Shown here in pieces: positions 25,719-33,212 of a stretch of DNA of 38,936 nt. The notes below the pieces were generated by a model. That model was not told the DNA's origin. It worked only from the letters and a program-made list of their open reading frames with translations, and did not search any database. This stretch comes from Bradyrhizobium sp. (GTDB taxonomy: Bacteria; Pseudomonadota; Alphaproteobacteria; Rhizobiales; Beijerinckiaceae). Within the stretch, counting starts at the first letter, position 1. Each line of letters begins with the position of its first letter. The translations under genes and the position numbers were made by a program. The stretch is taken from positions 1-38,936 of the forward strand of contig SSMV01000190.1 in the NCBI GenBank assembly GCA_004799435.1, written 5' to 3'.

Positions 25719-26528
25719 TCAGTCTGGCCGCGTCTTGCCGGCCCGCTTGTCGAGAAAGGCTTTCATCCGCGCCTTAGCCTCGTCATCGCCCTGCGCGATG
25801 CTGGCGACCAGCGATTCCATGAGATAGCCGACGCGCGGATCGCTATCGGCGATGCGCGGCAAAGCCTGGATCACGGCGAAATTTGTCAAAGGCGCGTTGC
25901 CGGCCATGGTCTCGGCGAGCGCCAGCGCCTTGGCGAAGCTCTCGCCTTCGCCGACGAGATATTGGGCGAAGCCAACCCGCTCGCCTTCCTCGGCGCTATA
26001 AATCCGCCCGGTCAGCATCATGTCGGCGACGCGGGCGACGCCGACCAGCCGTGGCAGGCGAACCGATCCGCCGCCGCCGACGAAAATGCCGCGCTGGCCC
26101 TCCGGCAGCGCGTAATAGGCGCTCGGCTCGGCGACGCGAATATGCGCCGCGGCGGCGAGCTCCAGCCCGCCGCCGATCACCGCGCCCTTCAGCGCCGCGA
26201 CGACCGGCACGGCGCCGAATTCGATTCGTTCGAAGCAGCGGTGCCAGGCGCGCGAATGGGCGATGCCGGCCGCGACATCGCGCTTCGTCATTTCGCTGAG
26301 ATCGAGCCCGGCGGAGAAATTGGGCCCGCGCCCGTAAATGACCGCGGCGCCGACGCCGGCGGGAATGTCGGTGAAGACGCGCTCGAGCGCGGCGAGCGTT
26401 TCATCATCGATGGCGTTGCGCTTGGCGTGACGATCGAGACCGACGGTCAGCACCTTGCCGCGCTGCTCGATGACGAGGCCGTCGACGGCCTTGGTCTTCG
26501 CGACCGGCTCTTTGCGCGTCTTCGCCAC
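25719..26528 (-). CDS. Enoyl-CoA hydratase/isomerase-family (crotonase) protein
   Basis: Crotonase-fold enzyme of 269 aa. Oxyanion-hole segments are GRGPNFSAGLDLSEM and KGAVIGGGLELAAA; both catalytic glutamates of hydratases are present in place, E123 (GGGLEL) and E143 (LPEGQRGIF). The N-terminal 15 residues are basic and extra. GTG 26528 follows GGGAGAG by 7 nt. It heads the minus-strand operon and has a well-formed promoter with a palindrome on the -10 box. Likely hydration, or hydration plus retro-aldol cleavage, of an aryl-acrylyl-CoA or fatty enoyl-CoA. Confidence 0.87.
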   Translation of the reverse strand: MAKTRKEPVAKTKAVDGLVIEQRGKVLTVGLDRHAKRNAIDDETLAALERVFTDIPAGVGAAVIYGRGPNFSAGLDLSEMTKRDVAAGIAHSRAWHRCFERIEFGAVPVVAALKGAVIGGGLELAAAAHIRVAEPSAYYALPEGQRGIFVGGGGSVRLPRLVGVARVADMMLTGRIYSAEEGERVGFAQYLVGEGESFAKALALAETMAGNAPLTNFAVIQALPRIADSDPRVGYLMESLVASIAQGDDEAKARMKAFLDKRAGKTRPD

Positions 26529-26563
26529 GCCCGATCTCTCCCGGCGGCAATCGTCGCGAGATA

Positions 26564-26578
26564 GTTATAGGAAATAAC
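26564..26578. promoter_or_regulatory. MarR-type operator at the acyl-CoA operon promoter
   Basis: GTTAT (26564-26568) and ATAAC (26574-26578) form a perfect palindrome with a 5-bp AGGAA centre. It covers the -10 box of the predicted promoter on the minus strand. Size and AT-rich character fit MarR-family sites, and a MarR gene is the fourth gene of this operon, so autoregulation is the simple reading. Confidence 0.6.
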
Positions 26579-26593
26579 AATTCTTGCCGTCAA
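26564..26593 (-). promoter_or_regulatory. Predicted promoter of the six-gene acyl-CoA operon
   Basis: On the minus strand TTGACG (26593-26588) and TATAAC (26569-26564) are 18 bp apart, one of the best sigma70-like pairs in the window. The leader would be about 28 nt to the GTG at 26528. It lies between the cobT stop and the hydratase gene. Confidence 0.65.
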
Positions 26594-26607
26594 GCGCGGG
26601 CACGACG

Positions 26608-28530
26608 TTAGGCGGCTCTCTCCCTGCGCCGGGCGGACCCGCGCGGCGCTGGCGCCGCCTTCTCGTCGAACAATTCGGCGAGCTTTTCCGTCATCGCGCC
26701 GCCAAGCTCCTCGGCGTCGACGATCGTCACGGCGCGGCGGTAGTAGCGCGTCACGTCATGGCCGATGCCGATGGCGATCAGTTCGACTGGCGAGCGGGTT
26801 TCGATCTCTTCGATGACGTGACGCAAATGGCGTTCGAGATAATTTCCGGAATTGACCGAGAGCGTCGAATCGTCGACCGGCGCGCCGTCGGAAATCATCA
26901 TCAGAATCCGCCGCTGTTCGCTGCGGCCAAGCAGACGCTGATGCGCCCAGTCGAGCGCCTCGCCGTCGATATTCTCTTTCAACAGGCCCTCGCGCATCAT
27001 CAGGCCGAGATTCTTGCGGGCGCGTCGCCAGGGCGCGTCGGCAGCCTTGTAGACGAGATGGCGCAGATCGTTGAGCCGGCCAGGATTGGCCGGCTTGCCG
27101 GCCTGCAACCAGGCTTCCCTCGCCTGGCCGCCCTTCCAGGCGCGGGTGGTGAACCCGAGAATCTCGACCTTGACGCCGCAACGCTCCAGCGTGCGGGCGA
27201 GAATATCGGCGCAGGTCGCCGCCACCGTGATCGGGCGCCCGCGCATCGAGCCGGAATTGTCGATCAGCATCGTGACGACGGTGTCGCGAAAATCCATATC
27301 CTTCTCGCGCTTGAAGGACAGCGGCTGCTGGGCGTCGATGACGACGCGCGCCAGACGCGCGCTGTCGAGGATGCCCTCTTCGAGGTCGAACTCCCACGCC
27401 CGGCTCTGTTGCGCCATCAGCCGGCGCTGCAAGCGATTGGCGAGGCGGCCGACGACGCTCGACAGATTCTGCAACTGCTTGTCGAGATAATCGCGCAGAC
27501 GCTGCAACTCGTCGGGGTCGCAGAGATCCTCGGCGTCAACGATCTCGTCGAAGCGGGTGGTGTAGGCCTTGTAGTCAGGCCCGCGCCGGTCGCCCAATGG
27601 CGTCGGCGGCCGGTTTTCGGCCGCCTCCTCGGATTCGCCGGCTTCCGTCTCTTCGGGCAATTCGGACGAGGGCGCCTGATCGGCCTCGATGGCGCCCTCT
27701 TCGAGTTCGTCGCTCGTCTCTTCGGAAGTCTCCTTCTCCATCGAATCGGCGGAGTCTTCCTGTTCGCCTTCGCCCTCGGCGTCCTCGGCGTTCTCCGGAG
27801 GTGAGTCTTCGTCGGAAGATTCGTCGTTCTCGTCCTCGTCGGCCTCGGAGTCGTTGGGCATGTCGAGCGAGGCGAGCAAACGATGCAACGAGCGGGCGAA
27901 GGCGCGCTGGTCGTTGATCGTCGTCTCGAGCTTGTCGAGCTCCGCCGAGCCCTTGCCCTCGATCACCGGCCGCCACAGTTCGACCAGCCGCGCTGCGCCG
28001 CTCGGCGGCGCCAGCCCGGTCAGACGTTCGCGCACCAGTAACGCCACCGCTTCCTCTAGCGGCGCGTCGTCGCGATCGCGCGCGTCCGCATAGGGGCTGC
28101 GATGGAAACGGTCATCGAGCATCGCCGTCAGGTTGGCGGCGACGCCCTCCATGCGGCGCGCCCCGATCGCCTCGACCCGCGCCTGCTCAGCCGCATCGAA
28201 TAGCGCCCGCGCCGCTGGATTATGCGGGGCGTTGCGGCGATGAACTGCGTCATTGTGGCAGGCGAGGCGCAGCGCCATCGAATCGGCGAGCCCGCGCAAG
28301 ATCGCCGCCTCACGAGCGCTCGGCTTGCGCGGCGGATCGGGCAGCCGAGCGCGCGCGCCGTCCGGCCCGCTGACCAGCGAGGGTTTGTCGGGCGCGAAAG
28401 CCACTTCGAGGTCGGGGCGGCGCGCCATCGCACGCGTGCAGGAGACCAGCGCGCGCTTGAACGGCTCGTTGGGCGCGTCGCTCTTGCCGGGTGGCCTGCG
28501 ATTGGTGGGTTTGATGTCGACGGTCGCCAT
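26608..28530 (-). CDS. cobT: Cobaltochelatase subunit CobT
   Basis: Subunit of the aerobic ATP-dependent cobalt chelatase CobNST (640 aa), which puts Co2+ into hydrogenobyrinic acid a,c-diamide. An N-terminal helical domain is followed by a strongly acidic Glu/Asp/Ser linker at about residues 225-310, then a von Willebrand A domain with the metal-site motif DNSGSMRG near residue 423 and MMISDGAP downstream. Length and layout match rhizobial CobT. It is the last gene of the cob block, 9 nt after the FMN reductase gene. CobN is not in the window. Confidence 0.95.
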   Translation of the reverse strand: MATVDIKPTNRRPPGKSDAPNEPFKRALVSCTRAMARRPDLEVAFAPDKPSLVSGPDGARARLPDPPRKPSAREAAILRGLADSMALRLACHNDAVHRRNAPHNPAARALFDAAEQARVEAIGARRMEGVAANLTAMLDDRFHRSPYADARDRDDAPLEEAVALLVRERLTGLAPPSGAARLVELWRPVIEGKGSAELDKLETTINDQRAFARSLHRLLASLDMPNDSEADEDENDESSDEDSPPENAEDAEGEGEQEDSADSMEKETSEETSDELEEGAIEADQAPSSELPEETEAGESEEAAENRPPTPLGDRRGPDYKAYTTRFDEIVDAEDLCDPDELQRLRDYLDKQLQNLSSVVGRLANRLQRRLMAQQSRAWEFDLEEGILDSARLARVVIDAQQPLSFKREKDMDFRDTVVTMLIDNSGSMRGRPITVAATCADILARTLERCGVKVEILGFTTRAWKGGQAREAWLQAGKPANPGRLNDLRHLVYKAADAPWRRARKNLGLMMREGLLKENIDGEALDWAHQRLLGRSEQRRILMMISDGAPVDDSTLSVNSGNYLERHLRHVIEEIETRSPVELIAIGIGHDVTRYYRRAVTIVDAEELGGAMTEKLAELFDEKAAPAPRGSARRRERAA

Positions 28531-28539
28531 GGGGCCTCG

Positions 28540-29103
28540 TCACAAAGGCGCGAGCGCGACGGGCGCGGCCTGCGCCGGAATCGCGGCGATAAGCGCGTCG
28601 AGCGCCTCGCGCAGCGCCCGCGCGAGACGCGGATCGCCAAGGATCGCCTGCGCATCGACAATCTGGCCGGTCAGCGGCAGCGTGACAAAGGCTTCCGGCA
28701 CAAGGCGTCCAGCCATTGTCGCCAGCGTCTCGCGCAGCGCTGTCTGGGCATGAAAGGCGCGCGGCGCCGCATTGATCAAGGCGACCGGCTTGCCGGGAAA
28801 GCAATCGCTCGCCACCAGCCAGTCCAGCGCATTTTTCAAGGCGCCCGGCACGCCATGCGCATATTCCGGCGCGGCGATGATGACGCCGTCGCAGTCCCGC
28901 ACAATCGCGCGCAAGGCTGCGACCGCTGGCGGCGCGCGGCCCTCGTCATCCTCGTCGGGATTGAAGGCGGGAAGCTGTGCGAGATCGCGATACAGGATCA
29001 CTTCGACTCCGGCCGGCGCGCTCAGCGCCAGAGCTTCCAGCGCCGCGCTATTGGTCGAGGCGGCGCGCAAACTGCCTGAAATCGCGAGGAACCGCGTCGC
29101 CAT
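28540..29103 (-). CDS. NAD(P)H-dependent FMN reductase between cobS and cobT
   Basis: Flavodoxin-fold reductase (187 aa) of the NADPH_dep_FMN_red / ChrR-like family. The FMN phosphate loop reads AISGSLRAASTNSAAL at residues 6-21, and the second site is IIAAPEYAHGVPGALKNALDWL. ATG 29103 is used since the conserved part starts at once; the upstream extension of the frame runs into cobS. Spacing is 11 nt after cobS and 9 nt before cobT, so it belongs to the cob operon. Reduction of Co(II) to Co(I) corrinoid by free reduced flavin is needed before adenosylation, so a role there is possible. Chance insertion is the alternative. Confidence 0.85.
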   Translation of the reverse strand: MATRFLAISGSLRAASTNSAALEALALSAPAGVEVILYRDLAQLPAFNPDEDDEGRAPPAVAALRAIVRDCDGVIIAAPEYAHGVPGALKNALDWLVASDCFPGKPVALINAAPRAFHAQTALRETLATMAGRLVPEAFVTLPLTGQIVDAQAILGDPRLARALREALDALIAAIPAQAAPVALAPL

Positions 29104-29114
29104 CGCTCTGCCGA

Positions 29115-30125
29115 TCAGCTCAAGGCGACGTTGACCGCGCTTTCGGGCAGGTCCTGGCCGAAACAGCGCTGATAGAATTCCGCCACCATCGAACGCTCGA
29201 GCTCGTCGCATTTGTTGAGGAAGGTGAGCCGGAACGCGAAGCCGATGTCCTTGAAGATTTCGGCGTTCTCCGCCCAGGTGATCACCGTGCGCGGGCTCAT
29301 CACCGTCGAGAGGTCGCCGCCGACGAAGGCGTTGCGGGTGAGATCGGCGACGCGCACCATCTTGTTGACGGTGTCGCGGCCTTCCTTGGAATTGCGGTAA
29401 TGGGGCGCCTTGGCCAGCACGATATCGACTTCCTTGTCGTGCGGCAGATAATTGAGCGTCGAGACGATCGACCAGCGGTCCATCTGGCCCTGATTGATCT
29501 GCTGCGTGCCGTGATAGAGCCCCGAGGTGTCGCCGAGCCCGACCGTGTTGGCGGTGGCGAAGAGGCGGAAGCCCGGATGGGGACGGATCACGCGCTTCTG
29601 GTCGAGCAATGTCAGGCGGCCCGACACTTCCAACACGCGCTGGATGACGAACATCACGTCGGGACGACCCGCGTCATATTCGTCGAAGCAGAGCGCGATA
29701 TTGTTCTGCAGCGCCCAGGGCAGGATGCCGTCGCGAAACTCGGTGATCTGCTTGCCGTCCTTGAGAACGATCGCGTCCTTTCCGACGAGGTCGATGCGCG
29801 AGACATGGCTGTCGAGATTGATGCGCACCAGCGGCCATTTGAGCCGCGCCGCGACCTGTTCGATGTGGGTCGATTTTCCGGTGCCGTGATAGCCGGCGAT
29901 CATCACCCGGCGATTGAAGGCGAAACCGGCGAGGATGGCGAGCGTGGTGTCGCGGTCGAAGAGATAGTCGGGGTCGAGATCGGGAATGTGCTCGTCGGGC
30001 GCGCTATAGGCCGGGACCATCATGTCCGAATCGATATGGAACGCCTGGCGCACGGAAATCAGAGCGTCGGGCGCCCCGGGTTCGGCTGGCATTCGGGTCG
30101 ACGGCGGAACAGGAGCGGCTTTCAT
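29115..30125 (-). CDS. cobS: Cobaltochelatase subunit CobS
   Basis: AAA+ ATPase subunit (336 aa) of cobaltochelatase, forming a ring with CobT and driving cobalt insertion by CobN. Walker A is GYHGTGKST at residues 78-86; Walker B is [19 protein letters not shown]; sensor 1 is [25 protein letters not shown] precedes the ATG. Upstream, TATACT at 30173-30168 (minus) is a possible -10 with only a weak -35. A 7-bp hairpin (30139-30156) lies just before the ribosome site. No cobalamin riboswitch was recognised. Confidence 0.96.
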   Translation of the reverse strand: MKAAPVPPSTRMPAEPGAPDALISVRQAFHIDSDMMVPAYSAPDEHIPDLDPDYLFDRDTTLAILAGFAFNRRVMIAGYHGTGKSTHIEQVAARLKWPLVRINLDSHVSRIDLVGKDAIVLKDGKQITEFRDGILPWALQNNIALCFDEYDAGRPDVMFVIQRVLEVSGRLTLLDQKRVIRPHPGFRLFATANTVGLGDTSGLYHGTQQINQGQMDRWSIVSTLNYLPHDKEVDIVLAKAPHYRNSKEGRDTVNKMVRVADLTRNAFVGGDLSTVMSPRTVITWAENAEIFKDIGFAFRLTFLNKCDELERSMVAEFYQRCFGQDLPESAVNVALS

Positions 30126-30138
30126 CGGTCCTCCAGAT

Positions 30139-30156
30139 CCGGCGCGGGGGCGCCGG
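30139..30156 (-). repeat. Short hairpin in the cobS leader
   Basis: CCGGCGC (30139-30145) and GCGCCGG (30150-30156) form a 7-bp stem with a 4-nt loop, ending about 5 nt before the cobS ribosome site. It may affect cobS translation or be incidental in GC-rich DNA. Confidence 0.35.
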
Positions 30157-30250
30157 TAGACAAGCTCAGTATATAGAGCGCACGCGGATGCGCGAAACGC
30201 CGATCGGTCCTTAAAGCGTTCTGCGAAATCCGCCCCTTGGACGCGGACGG

Positions 30251-30853
30251 TCAGACCAGCTTATTGACCCTAAGGTAGTTATAGGCCTGAATTATCTCGC
30301 GCAATTTGTCTTCCGAGGAGCGATCGCCGCCATTGGCGTCGGGGTGGTGGCGTTTCACCAGCTCCTTGTAGCGCGCTTTGATTCCGGCCCCAGTCGCCTT
30401 GGCGTCGAGGTCGAGAACGAACAGCGCCTTGAGCGCCAGCGCATTGTAGCGCGGCTCATCGACGGTCCCCGGCGCCCGGCGCGCGCCTCGCCGGCGCATC
30501 GAGCGCGCTTCGGCGTAGACCGTCTCGTCGACATGGGCGCCGCCGGCGCGAGCGCGCGCTCCCATCCGCCAAGTGGGGCGATGGCCGATAGTTTCGTCCT
30601 TGCGGAATTTGGCCAGCGATTCATCGTCCATGCCGCGGAAATAATCGTAAGTGGCGTTGTATTCGCGGACATGGTCCATGCAAAAACAGAAATACTCCCC
30701 CTCGCGGTCGCGTCCCTTGGGGGCGCGGAACACGCCTTCATTCTTGCAGCCGGGAAATTCGCAAGCCGCCGCCGTCGTCGGCGCGGGCTGTTGGTCGGCG
30801 CGCCGGCGCGGCTTCACGCGAATGCGATCAAAAAGACGCGAGTTGAGATCCAT
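30251..30853 (-). CDS. J-domain protein upstream of cobS
   Basis: A 200-residue DnaJ-like co-chaperone with an unusual layout: the J-domain is at the C-terminus (about residues 135-198), with HPD in [12 protein letters not shown]. The N-terminal half holds a Cys/His set ([10 protein letters not shown], then FCFCMDH) that could bind zinc, followed by [13 protein letters not shown], a stretch typical of this alphaproteobacterial family. It lies 125 nt upstream of cobS on the same strand and is divergent from bolA, an arrangement common in rhizobia. Partner Hsp70 and clients are not known from sequence. Confidence 0.88.
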   Translation of the reverse strand: MDLNSRLFDRIRVKPRRRADQQPAPTTAAACEFPGCKNEGVFRAPKGRDREGEYFCFCMDHVREYNATYDYFRGMDDESLAKFRKDETIGHRPTWRMGARARAGGAHVDETVYAEARSMRRRGARRAPGTVDEPRYNALALKALFVLDLDAKATGAGIKARYKELVKRHHPDANGGDRSSEDKLREIIQAYNYLRVNKLV

Positions 30854-30962
30854 CGCAGAACCTTAGGCGCCCGTTCCGCCTGCCGCAAGACTCGAAAGCG
30901 AACGCGCCTGTCTTTGACAAGAGACCCGCGCCAAGGCAAGTCGGGAAAGAAAGGATTGCCCG

Positions 30963-30993
30963 GAACGCAAGGATTTTAGAACGCAAGGATTTT
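30963..30993. repeat. Tandem direct repeat in the bolA upstream region
   Basis: GAACGCAAGGATTTT occurs twice without mismatch at 30963-30977 and 30979-30993, a 16-bp period. A degenerate relative (GAAAGGATTGCC) lies about 15 bp before. The repeat ends 15 bp before the bolA ATG, so it sits in the 5' leader or core promoter. It may be a regulator site with side-by-side dimers, or a slippage product. Confidence 0.6.
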
Positions 30994-31008
30994 GGCCATG
31001 ACGGGAAC

Positions 31009-31278
31009 ATGACGAGGCAGGAACGCATCGCCGCCGCGATCAACCGCGCGCTGAACCCAAGCGCATTGGAACTCGTCGATGAATCGGATCGCCATATGGG
31101 CCACGCCGGCGCTCGGCCCGGCGGCGAGACTCACTACCGCCTTTATATCGTCGCAGACGCCTTCGCCAGCAAGAGCCGGGTCGAGCGCCATCGCATGGTC
31201 AACGCCTTGCTCGCCGAGGAATTCGCGAGCGGGTTGCACGCGCTGGCGCTGACCGCCGCCGCACCGGGCGAGGGATGA
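31009..31278 (+). CDS. bolA: BolA-family protein
   Basis: Small protein of 89 aa with the BolA fold. The pattern is LELVDESDRHMGHAGARPGGETHYRLYIVADAFASKSRVERHRMVNALL, quoted in parts: DESDRHMGHAG, THYRLYIVADAF, RVERHRMVNALL. BolA proteins bind [2Fe-2S] clusters with monothiol glutaredoxins and affect iron regulation. The histidine-rich HMGHAG loop and the later RHRMV histidine are the usual cluster-binding sites. Its stop overlaps the next start as ATGA. It is divergent from the J-domain gene. Confidence 0.93.
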   Translation: MTRQERIAAAINRALNPSALELVDESDRHMGHAGARPGGETHYRLYIVADAFASKSRVERHRMVNALLAEEFASGLHALALTAAAPGEG

Positions 31279-31856
31279 GCGAGAACCCGCCGGAGGCGGC
31301 GTTCGGCCCCTATGTTTTCACGCTAACGGCCGAAGAGGCGCAATGCGCGGCGGCGCGCGCCGGGCTTCGGGGCGCCCTTGCAGGCGGCTTGATCGCGCGC
31401 CATCTCGCCCCGCTGGCCGCCTTTGTGCTGGCAATCCTGTTCACCGCCATTCTCGCCCTGACCGGCTTCATCCCGCGCCGGCCGGCCGAAGCGATCCTCC
31501 TTCTCGCCGCAGCGGGTTTTCTGACGCAGCGCTTGATCGACCGCCGGCGTTTTTTCCGTTTGCGACGCGTCGCGGCGAAGGAGATCGAAGCGCAACGCGT
31601 TGCGGGGCCACTGACGCTCATTGTCGGCGAGGCCGGGCTGCGCCTCGAGGGCGACGCCGCGCCAATACATTGGGAATTCGCCGATTGCATCGAGGCCGAA
31701 GACGCCGGCGGCCTGATCTATCTCTGGCCGCGCCTCGGCGCCCCGGCGATCGCGCCAACCCGCGTCTTTCACGACGCCGACGAAGCGGCGCGTTTCACGC
31801 GTCATCTCAAGGCGCGCCTGCCGCGCGCCCTTGCCCCTCCCGCCTCGGGACATTAG
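31275..31856 (+). CDS. YcxB-like small membrane protein
   Basis: A 193-residue protein with two adjacent membrane helices at about residues 42-62 and 66-85 and a cytoplasmic C-terminal domain (LTLIVGEAGLRLEGDAAPIHWEFADCIEAEDAGGLIYLWP; parts: GPLTLIVGEAGLRLEG, IHWEFADCIEAED). This is the layout of YcxB-family proteins of unknown function. ATG 31275 overlaps the bolA stop, so it is coupled to bolA. It ends 28 nt before the UDP-glucose dehydrogenase gene. Confidence 0.75.
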   Translation: MSENPPEAAFGPYVFTLTAEEAQCAAARAGLRGALAGGLIARHLAPLAAFVLAILFTAILALTGFIPRRPAEAILLLAAAGFLTQRLIDRRRFFRLRRVAAKEIEAQRVAGPLTLIVGEAGLRLEGDAAPIHWEFADCIEAEDAGGLIYLWPRLGAPAIAPTRVFHDADEAARFTRHLKARLPRALAPPASGH

Positions 31857-31884
31857 AACCCGCCTGCAATCAGGGGGCTGATCG

Positions 31885-33192
31885 ATGCGCATCGCCATGG
31901 TCGGCGCCGGTTATGTCGGCTTGGTGTCAGGCGCCTGTCTGGCTGACTTCGGCCATGAAGTCGTCTGCATCGACAAGGACGAAGCCAAGATCGCCGCGTT
32001 GCGCGCCGGTCATTCGCCGATCTATGAGCCGGGCTTAAACGAATTATTGGCCGCCAATCAGCGCGCCGGCCGACTGTCCTTCACCAACGACATTCGCGAC
32101 GGCATGCGCGGGGCGCAGGCGGTTTTCATCGCGGTGGGCACCCCGGCGCTGCCGGACGACGGCGGCGCCGACATGCGTTACGTCCATCAGGCCGCCCGCG
32201 AAATCGGCGAAGCGATCGAAAGCTTCACCGTCGTCGTCAACAAATCGACCTCGCCGATCGGCGCCTGCGATGTGATTGAGCAGATCGTCGCCGAACGGGC
32301 GCCGCGCGGACGTTTCGCGATTGTCTCCAACCCGGAATTCCTGCGCGAAGGCGCGGCGATCGACGATTTCAAACAGCCGGATCGAGTGGTGATTGGCGTC
32401 GAGGATGACGCGGCGCAGCGCATCATGCGGGAAATCTATCGGCCGCTCGAACGCAACGGCAGTCCGATTGTCGTCACGACCCGCCGCACGGCCGAGCTGA
32501 TCAAATATGCAGCCAATGTCTTTCTGGCGATGAAAGTCACCTTCATCAATGAAATCGCCGACCTCTGCGAGAAGGTCGGCGGCGATGTGATCGACGTCGC
32601 CTATGGCGTCGGCCTCGATCCGCGTATCGGCCGGCGCTTTCTCAATCCCGGCCCCGGCTTTGGCGGCTCGTGCTTTCCCAAAGACACGCTGGCCTTAACC
32701 AAGCTCGCGGTCGAAGCGCGCTCGCCGATGCGGCTCGTCGAAACGCTGGTGGACGTCAATGAGAAGCGCAAGGTGACGATGGCGGACAAGATCATTCGCG
32801 CCTGCGGCGGCTCGGTGAAGGGTAAGCGCATCGCCGTGCTTGGCCTGACCTATAAGCCCAACACCGACGATATGCGCGACGCGCCGAGTCTCGTCATCGT
32901 GCCGCTGTTGCAGCAGGCTGGCGCTTCGATCGTCGCCTTCGATCCGGAAGGGGCGAGACACGCGGCGCCGCTATTGCCGGGCGTCGAATTCGCCAGCGGT
33001 CCCTATACATGTCTGGAAGGCGCCGACGCGCTGGTGGTCATCACCGAATGGGACGCCTTCCGCGCCCTCGATCTCGACCGGGTCAAGGCGGCGCTGCGCG
33101 AGCCGGTGGTGATCGATCTGCGCAACATCTATCCGCAGGGCGCGATGCGGGCGATGGGCTTCCGCTATGAGGGAATCGGCCGCGGCGCCTGA
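31885..33192 (+). CDS. ugd: UDP-glucose 6-dehydrogenase
   Basis: Oxidises UDP-glucose to UDP-glucuronate with two NAD+ (435 aa), feeding exopolysaccharide or lipopolysaccharide synthesis. The NAD motif is VGAGYVGLVSG at residues 6-16; the catalytic Cys263 lies in GFGGSCFPKDT, with Lys207 and Asn211 in ELIKYAANVFLA. The C-terminal UDP-binding domain begins near residue 315 (RIAVLGLTYKPNTDDMRDAPS). It may be the third gene of a bolA-led transcript. It converges on the TIR-Sel1 gene with a 20-bp gap and no clear terminator. Confidence 0.95.
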   Translation: MRIAMVGAGYVGLVSGACLADFGHEVVCIDKDEAKIAALRAGHSPIYEPGLNELLAANQRAGRLSFTNDIRDGMRGAQAVFIAVGTPALPDDGGADMRYVHQAAREIGEAIESFTVVVNKSTSPIGACDVIEQIVAERAPRGRFAIVSNPEFLREGAAIDDFKQPDRVVIGVEDDAAQRIMREIYRPLERNGSPIVVTTRRTAELIKYAANVFLAMKVTFINEIADLCEKVGGDVIDVAYGVGLDPRIGRRFLNPGPGFGGSCFPKDTLALTKLAVEARSPMRLVETLVDVNEKRKVTMADKIIRACGGSVKGKRIAVLGLTYKPNTDDMRDAPSLVIVPLLQQAGASIVAFDPEGARHAAPLLPGVEFASGPYTCLEGADALVVITEWDAFRALDLDRVKAALREPVVIDLRNIYPQGAMRAMGFRYEGIGRGA

Positions 33193-33212
33193 GCCCGCCC
33201 GGCGGCCTGATT

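Noticed and set aside
26584-27804. 406-codon plus-strand frame opposite cobT
   Set aside because: Antisense to the conserved VWA domain of CobT.
30139-30156. Rho-independent terminator between the J-domain gene and cobS
   Set aside because: The stem is only 7 bp, no U-run follows, and it lies immediately before the cobS ribosome site.
30126-30250. Cobalamin riboswitch ahead of cobS
   Set aside because: The interval is only 125 nt and lacks the B12-box consensus; only a small hairpin and a weak -10 box were found.
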